A stretch of 8,343 nucleotides of DNA from an uncultured Bacilli bacterium (GTDB lineage: Bacteria; Bacillota_I; Bacilli_A; RF39; UBA660), in the NCBI GenBank assembly GCA_944331725.1, contig CALVJE010000045.1, positions 1 through 8,343 on the forward strand, given 5' to 3'. The notes below the pieces were generated by a model. It was not told the origin of the DNA. It did no database searches and was given only the letters and a program-made list of their open reading frames with translations. The position numbers were made by a program, and so were the translations under genes. Positions 6,767 through 8,343 of the stretch are shown in pieces. How positions within the stretch are numbered: position 1 is the first letter of the stretch; each line of letters starts with the position of its first letter.

Positions 6767-6785
6767 TACTATCACCTTTTATTTA

Positions 6786-6794
6786 ATAATATCA
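6786..6794 (-). promoter_or_regulatory. Extended -10 promoter of the phosphoesterase gene
   Basis: TGATATTAT on the minus strand: TG, one base, then TATTAT (6786-6791). The -35 position 17 bases upstream (TAGTTC) is poor, which is tolerated in extended -10 promoters. The leader would be only about 13 bases and would consist of the ribosome binding site. Confidence 0.5.
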
Positions 6795-6800
6795 TAATAA

Positions 6801-6831
6801 TAAAAAAAGAACTAACTATTTAGTTAATTCT
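6801..6831 (-). terminator. Intrinsic terminator upstream of the phosphoesterase promoter
   Basis: AGAATTAACTA and TAGTTAGTTCT on the minus strand form an 11-base-pair stem with one mismatch and a two-base loop, followed by TTTTTT. There is no gene between it and the tRNA fragment, so it may have ended a gene now lost or act as an insulating second terminator. Confidence 0.6.
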
Positions 6832-6875
6832 ATATATCAAAAATTAGGTCAAGAACGGATTTCAAATTAATAAAA

Positions 6876-6897
6876 AGTACCTAATTAGTACCTAAAA
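6876..6897. repeat. Tandem pair of 11-mers (AGTACCTAAWW)
   Basis: AGTACCTAATT is immediately followed by AGTACCTAAAA: two direct copies at a period of 11 bases, nine of eleven positions identical. They lie 44 bases left of the tRNA fragment. Direct repeats of this size near an attachment core can be arm-type binding sites of a tyrosine integrase; that role is inferred. Confidence 0.5.
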
Positions 6898-6899
6898 TT

Positions 6900-6929
6900 C
6901 AATAATAAAACCCTTATAAAATAAGGGTT
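6900..6929 (-). terminator. Terminator belonging to the interrupted tRNA gene
   Basis: On the minus strand AACCCTTAT pairs with ATAAGGGTT (nine base pairs, three-base loop) and is followed by TTATTATT. It begins 11 bases after the CCA end of the tRNA fragment, the usual place for a tRNA gene terminator. This indicates that the sequence left of the fragment is the natural downstream flank of that tRNA. Confidence 0.7.
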
Positions 6930-6940
6930 AAAAGTCTAAC

Positions 6941-6962
6941 TGGTGGCTCCAGCGGGAATTGA
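6941..6962 (-). other. Attachment-site core: 3' fragment of a tRNA gene
   Basis: Read on the minus strand this is most of a T-loop (TCAATT), the 3' T-stem strand CCCGC, the 3' acceptor strand TGGAGCC, discriminator A and the encoded CCA. The 5' T-stem strand (GCGGG would be needed) and everything before it are absent: past 6962 the sequence turns into A+T-rich DNA. It is therefore a fragment, not a working tRNA. Site-specific integration into a tRNA 3' end leaves exactly such a copy at the end of the element far from the restored tRNA. The acceptor implies a tRNA beginning GGCTCCA; I cannot name its amino acid. Confidence 0.75.
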
Positions 6963-7060
6963 TTTTCAATAATATTTAGTAATATTTTAAAAGAAAAAGC
7001 TTTATTTTATAACAAATAGCAATATAAAAAAACATAGTAAAATATACATTAATATATTTT

Positions 7061-7082
7061 TAAGAGGTAAATAAGGGGTAAA
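7061..7082. repeat. Tandem pair of 11-mers (TAAGRGGTAAA)
   Basis: TAAGAGGTAAA is followed without a gap by TAAGGGGTAAA, ten of eleven positions identical. They lie about 100 bases inside the presumed element from the attachment core. The core AGGTA also occurs, on the other strand, in the 11-mer pair left of the attachment core. They may be integrase arm sites or an operator; the role is inferred. Confidence 0.5.
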
Positions 7083-7098
7083 AAAAATTAGGATGCAC

Positions 7099-7132
7099 AA
7101 AAAAAGACCTAGAGGATAAATAACCTCTAGGT
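7099..7132 (-). terminator. Terminator of the toxin-antitoxin-like operon
   Basis: ACCTAGAGG (7107-7115) and CCTCTAGGT (7124-7132) form a perfect nine-base-pair stem with an eight-base loop, followed on the minus strand by CTTTTTTT. On the plus strand TTTTAT follows, so it may work in both directions. Confidence 0.85.
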
Positions 7133-7163
7133 TTTATAACTATTTATGGTAAAGATATTATTT

Positions 7164-7586
7164 TTATTGAACTGTTTCTTCTATATTTTTTGTATTTTGT
7201 TTTAGTCTGTCTTCAAGTTCTAACTCTACAATTAATTTAATAAGGTCAGTCAATAAATCTTCACTAATAGTTGCTAATACATAATAATTCAGTTTATTCT
7301 TATTAAAATAGTATAATTGATCTGCTTTTATATAACCATCTTTGCCATTTTTACTACCAGACACAATATCATTACTAGTAATACCAACATTTTCTTTAAA
7401 TCTTAACTTTTTTTGCTTGTGTTCTTCACTTTTGAAGCTTGACATAACATTAGCTACAAAGTCATATTTTAATCCTCTTATTTCATTAGCATTATCATCT
7501 ATTACAACAAATGAATGTCTAGGCAAAACAGTACCATCTTCACTTATATAATTATCTACTACAATAATATCTCCTACCTTACACAT
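7164..7586 (-). CDS. PemK/MazF-like toxin
   Basis: A 140-aa soluble protein with the layout of the PemK/MazF fold. It opens with the strand VGDIIVVDNY, then a loop and RHSFVVIDD (R23-D31, the place of RPxLIIxxD in MazF), a central variable part (NVMSSFKSEEHKQKKL), the strand GYIKADQLYYF (cf. the VxxxQIRTI strand) and a C-terminal helix (ISEDLLTDLIKLIVELE). MazF-type toxins are sequence-specific endoribonucleases that slow translation. R23 matches the catalytic arginine region by position only; the other active-site residue is not clear by eye. The gene lies 17 bases downstream of a 55-codon gene, with an AGGAGAGG site, in antitoxin-toxin order. The last 20 residues form a charged tail. Toxicity is inferred from family and context. 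Confidence 0.75.
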   Translation of the reverse strand: MCKVGDIIVVDNYISEDGTVLPRHSFVVIDDNANEIRGLKYDFVANVMSSFKSEEHKQKKLRFKENVGITSNDIVSGSKNGKDGYIKADQLYYFNKNKLNYYVLATISEDLLTDLIKLIVELELEDRLKQNTKNIEETVQ

Positions 7587-7603
7587 ATAACCTCTCCTAC
7601 CAC

Positions 7604-7771
7604 TTACATATTTATTTTTGTTACTTTTGCTTTTTTCTTTTGTTTCAAAACTTCATCAGACCATTTAATTGGTATAATTTTATCATCCGGATTTTTACTT
7701 GGTGCTACTTCTGGTCTTACTTTAGTAAAAAAACCACTTGGAAAAGTTATATTTTTTTTATCCTTAGTCAT
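7604..7771 (-). CDS. Small basic protein, putative antitoxin of the PemK/MazF-like pair
   Basis: A 55-aa protein with many lysines and prolines (ITFPSGFFTKVRPEVAPS, then IIPIKWSDEVLKQKKK). I see no ribbon-helix-helix, HTH or AbrB fold; much of it may be unstructured until bound. The ATG chosen sits seven bases after a strong GGAGGTG; an in-frame TTG 42 bases upstream would place that site inside the gene and is rejected. It is the first gene of a two-gene operon, directly before the MazF-like gene, which is the usual antitoxin position. An antitoxin role is inferred from size, position and partner. Confidence 0.7.
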   Translation of the reverse strand: MTKDKKNITFPSGFFTKVRPEVAPSKNPDDKIIPIKWSDEVLKQKKKAKVTKINM

Positions 7772-7814
7772 ACAGAAGCACCTCCATTCTCCTAAATATA
7801 TAACACCTAACAAT

Positions 7815-7838
7815 ATAATATACTTTTTAATATATTAT
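7815..7838 (-). promoter_or_regulatory. Inverted repeat in the leader of the toxin-antitoxin-like operon
   Basis: ATAATATA and TATATTAT are perfect inverted copies separated by eight bases, between the promoter and the first ribosome binding site. It could be an operator for autoregulation or an RNA hairpin, but in DNA this A+T-rich an eight-base match may be chance. Confidence 0.35.
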
Positions 7839-7855
7839 GTGCTATTTGTCGTGAT

Positions 7856-7884
7856 ATTATAACAGAACATTATATTTTTGTCAA
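7856..7884 (-). promoter_or_regulatory. Perfect consensus sigma-A promoter of the toxin-antitoxin-like operon
   Basis: TTGACA (7879-7884), a 17-base spacer and TATAAT (7856-7861), with TG one base before the -10: every consensus position is met. The start of transcription would be near 7849, leaving a leader of about 78 bases. Unrepressed it should be very strong, which suggests control by a repressor such as the antitoxin complex. Confidence 0.88.
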
Positions 7885-8060
7885 TAAAATAATGTATATA
7901 ACCTTCTACTATTCTATAATTATTTTACAACAAATTATTTTATAAATTCAATATTATTTTGTTATTATTTTATAATAAATTGTTATTTTTTGTTAATTTT
8001 TATGTTTTTTTATTAAACTTTATGCTATTTTCTTATTATATATTATCAAATCCTATAGCA
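7885..8060. other. A+T-rich spacer without recognisable genes
   Basis: Between the operon promoter and the LysM terminator there is no open frame with a ribosome binding site. The stretch is nearly all A and T, with repeated words such as ATTATTTTATAA and TTGTTATT between about 7920 and 8000. I see no defined function; a curved-DNA or regulator-binding role is possible. Confidence 0.4.
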
Positions 8061-8061
8061 C

Positions 8062-8095
8062 AAAAAAACAGGTAGAGCCAATTAACGCTCTACCT
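8062..8095 (-). terminator. Terminator of the LysM-protein gene
   Basis: AGGTAGAGC and GCTCTACCT form a perfect nine-base-pair stem with an eight-base loop, followed on the minus strand by GTTTTTTT. It starts right after tandem TAA stops of the LysM gene. Confidence 0.88.
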
Positions 8096-8098
8096 TTA

Positions 8099-8343
8099 TT
8101 ATTTAACTCTTAACTTTTGTCCTGGATATATTAAATCAGGATTAACAATATTATTCCAACTAACTAATTGATTTATAGTAGTACCATATTTATTGGCTAT
8201 TTTAGTAAGATTATCTCCACTAACAACAGTATAATAAGTAGTACTGGATCCTTGATTATTACTACTTGGTATCTTTATCTGTTGCCCTGGATAAATCTTG
8301 TTAGGATCTGCTATATTATTGTATTCTGCTAGTCTTTGATAAG
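8099..8343 (-). CDS. LysM-domain protein, C-terminal part (probable phage endolysin or cell-wall hydrolase)
   Basis: An open frame enters from the right edge and ends at tandem TAA codons, giving the last 80 residues. It contains the end of one LysM repeat ([19 protein letters not shown]) and a complete second one beginning [18 protein letters not shown] and ending [10 protein letters not shown], joined by a Ser/Asn-rich linker (SSNNQGSS). LysM repeats bind the GlcNAc residues of peptidoglycan and sit at the C-terminus of many phage endolysins and wall hydrolases. The catalytic part is outside the window, so the enzyme class is unknown. Its place one gene module away from the attachment core favours an endolysin. 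Confidence 0.85.
   Translation of the reverse strand, partial: YQRLAEYNNIADPNKIYPGQQIKIPSSNNQGSSTTYYTVVSGDNLTKIANKYGTTINQLVSWNNIVNPDLIYPGQKLRVK

Larger units (their letters stand above)
6963..8343. mobile_element. End of an integrated element, probably a prophage (continues beyond the window)
   Basis: The boundary is set by the tRNA 3' fragment: chromosomal housekeeping and sporulation genes lie to its left, and a toxin-antitoxin-like pair and a LysM-domain protein to its right, all on the minus strand. An endolysin-like gene followed by a small accessory module and then the attachment site is a common layout for the end of a prophage opposite the integrase. No integrase, structural phage gene or second attachment site is in view, so an integrative plasmid or conjugative element is also possible. 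Confidence 0.55.

Noticed and set aside
6930..7015. Complete tRNA gene
   Set aside because: Only the 3' part from the T-loop to CCA is present; no anticodon arm, D arm or 5' acceptor strand can be found to the right.
7342..7551. 69-codon plus-strand frame
   Set aside because: Antisense to the MazF-like gene, no ribosome binding site, no recognisable protein.
7772..7813. N-terminal extension of the small antitoxin-like gene from a TTG codon
   Set aside because: It would place the strong GGAGGTG site inside the gene; the ATG seven bases after that site is a better start.
7515..7862. 115-codon plus-strand frame
   Set aside because: Antisense to the small antitoxin-like gene and its promoter; Phe/Ile/Tyr-rich translation typical of reverse-strand A+T-rich DNA; no ribosome binding site.
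7885..8060. CRISPR-like or iteron array in the A+T-rich spacer
   Set aside because: The repeated words are short, irregular and near what such base composition gives by chance; no constant repeat with spaced unique sequence.
1..8343. UGA-Trp genetic code (Mycoplasma-like)
   Set aside because: All long frames are uninterrupted with TGG as the Trp codon, and TGA ends mreC and spoIVFB.

Overview
The window is strongly A+T-rich DNA from a low-GC Bacillota-type bacterium. Its neighbourhood of sporulation and cell-shape genes (a SpoIIB-like protein, radC, mreC, mreD, spoIVFA, spoIVFB) follows the gene order known from Bacillus subtilis, but lacks mreB, minC/minD and rplU at their usual places. Reading frames are full length under the standard bacterial code and UGA is used as a stop (mreC, spoIVFB), so this is not a UGA-Trp Mollicute. 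Start codons other than ATG are frequent (GTG for mreD and the metallophosphoesterase, TTG for radC and spoIVFB). Many ribosome binding sites are of the GGTGAT or AGGAGG type. An uncultured spore-forming Bacilli/Erysipelotrichia-like or Clostridia-like gut lineage would fit, but the sequence alone does not settle it.

Bases 1-800: the first 13 codons of an FAD/NAD(P)-binding oxidoreductase (thioredoxin-reductase-like) run off the left edge. A divergent ylmH (S4 RNA-binding protein) ends in a hairpin terminator and meets dedA tail to tail, the two stop codons sharing one TTAA.

Bases 793-5351 (minus strand): reading right to left, a SpoIIB-like SPOR/membrane protein, radC, mreC-mreD (GTGA overlap), spoIVFA-spoIVFB (29-base overlap), and dedA. 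Signals divide this run: a strong sigma-A-type promoter lies directly before mreC, a terminator hairpin overlaps the mreD stop, and a promoter before dedA overlaps the spoIVFB stop. The functional units are therefore probably (spoIIB-like)-radC, mreCD, spoIVFAB and dedA. MreC/MreD organise the elongation machinery of the wall. SpoIVFA/SpoIVFB form the mother-cell intramembrane protease complex that activates sigma-K in spore formers. DedA proteins recycle or transport lipid carriers.

Bases 5451-6766: a small lipoprotein on the plus strand converges on a cytoplasmic calcineurin-like metallophosphoesterase on the minus strand. One hairpin contains both stop codons.

Bases 6767-7163 (no gene): promoter of the phosphoesterase gene, two minus-strand terminators, two pairs of 11-bp tandem repeats, and a 22-bp fragment identical to what a tRNA 3' end (T-loop to CCA) should look like. 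The rest of the tRNA is missing. This is the signature of an integration site: chromosome to the left, integrated element to the right.

Bases 6963-8343 appear to be the end of that element, probably a prophage. It contains a two-gene toxin-antitoxin-like module (55-aa small basic protein plus PemK/MazF-like protein) driven by a perfect consensus promoter, and the C-terminus of a two-LysM-domain protein (endolysin-like) that runs off the right edge. The gap 7772-8098 holds the module's promoter and leader, an A+T-rich spacer with nothing recognisable, and the LysM gene's terminator.
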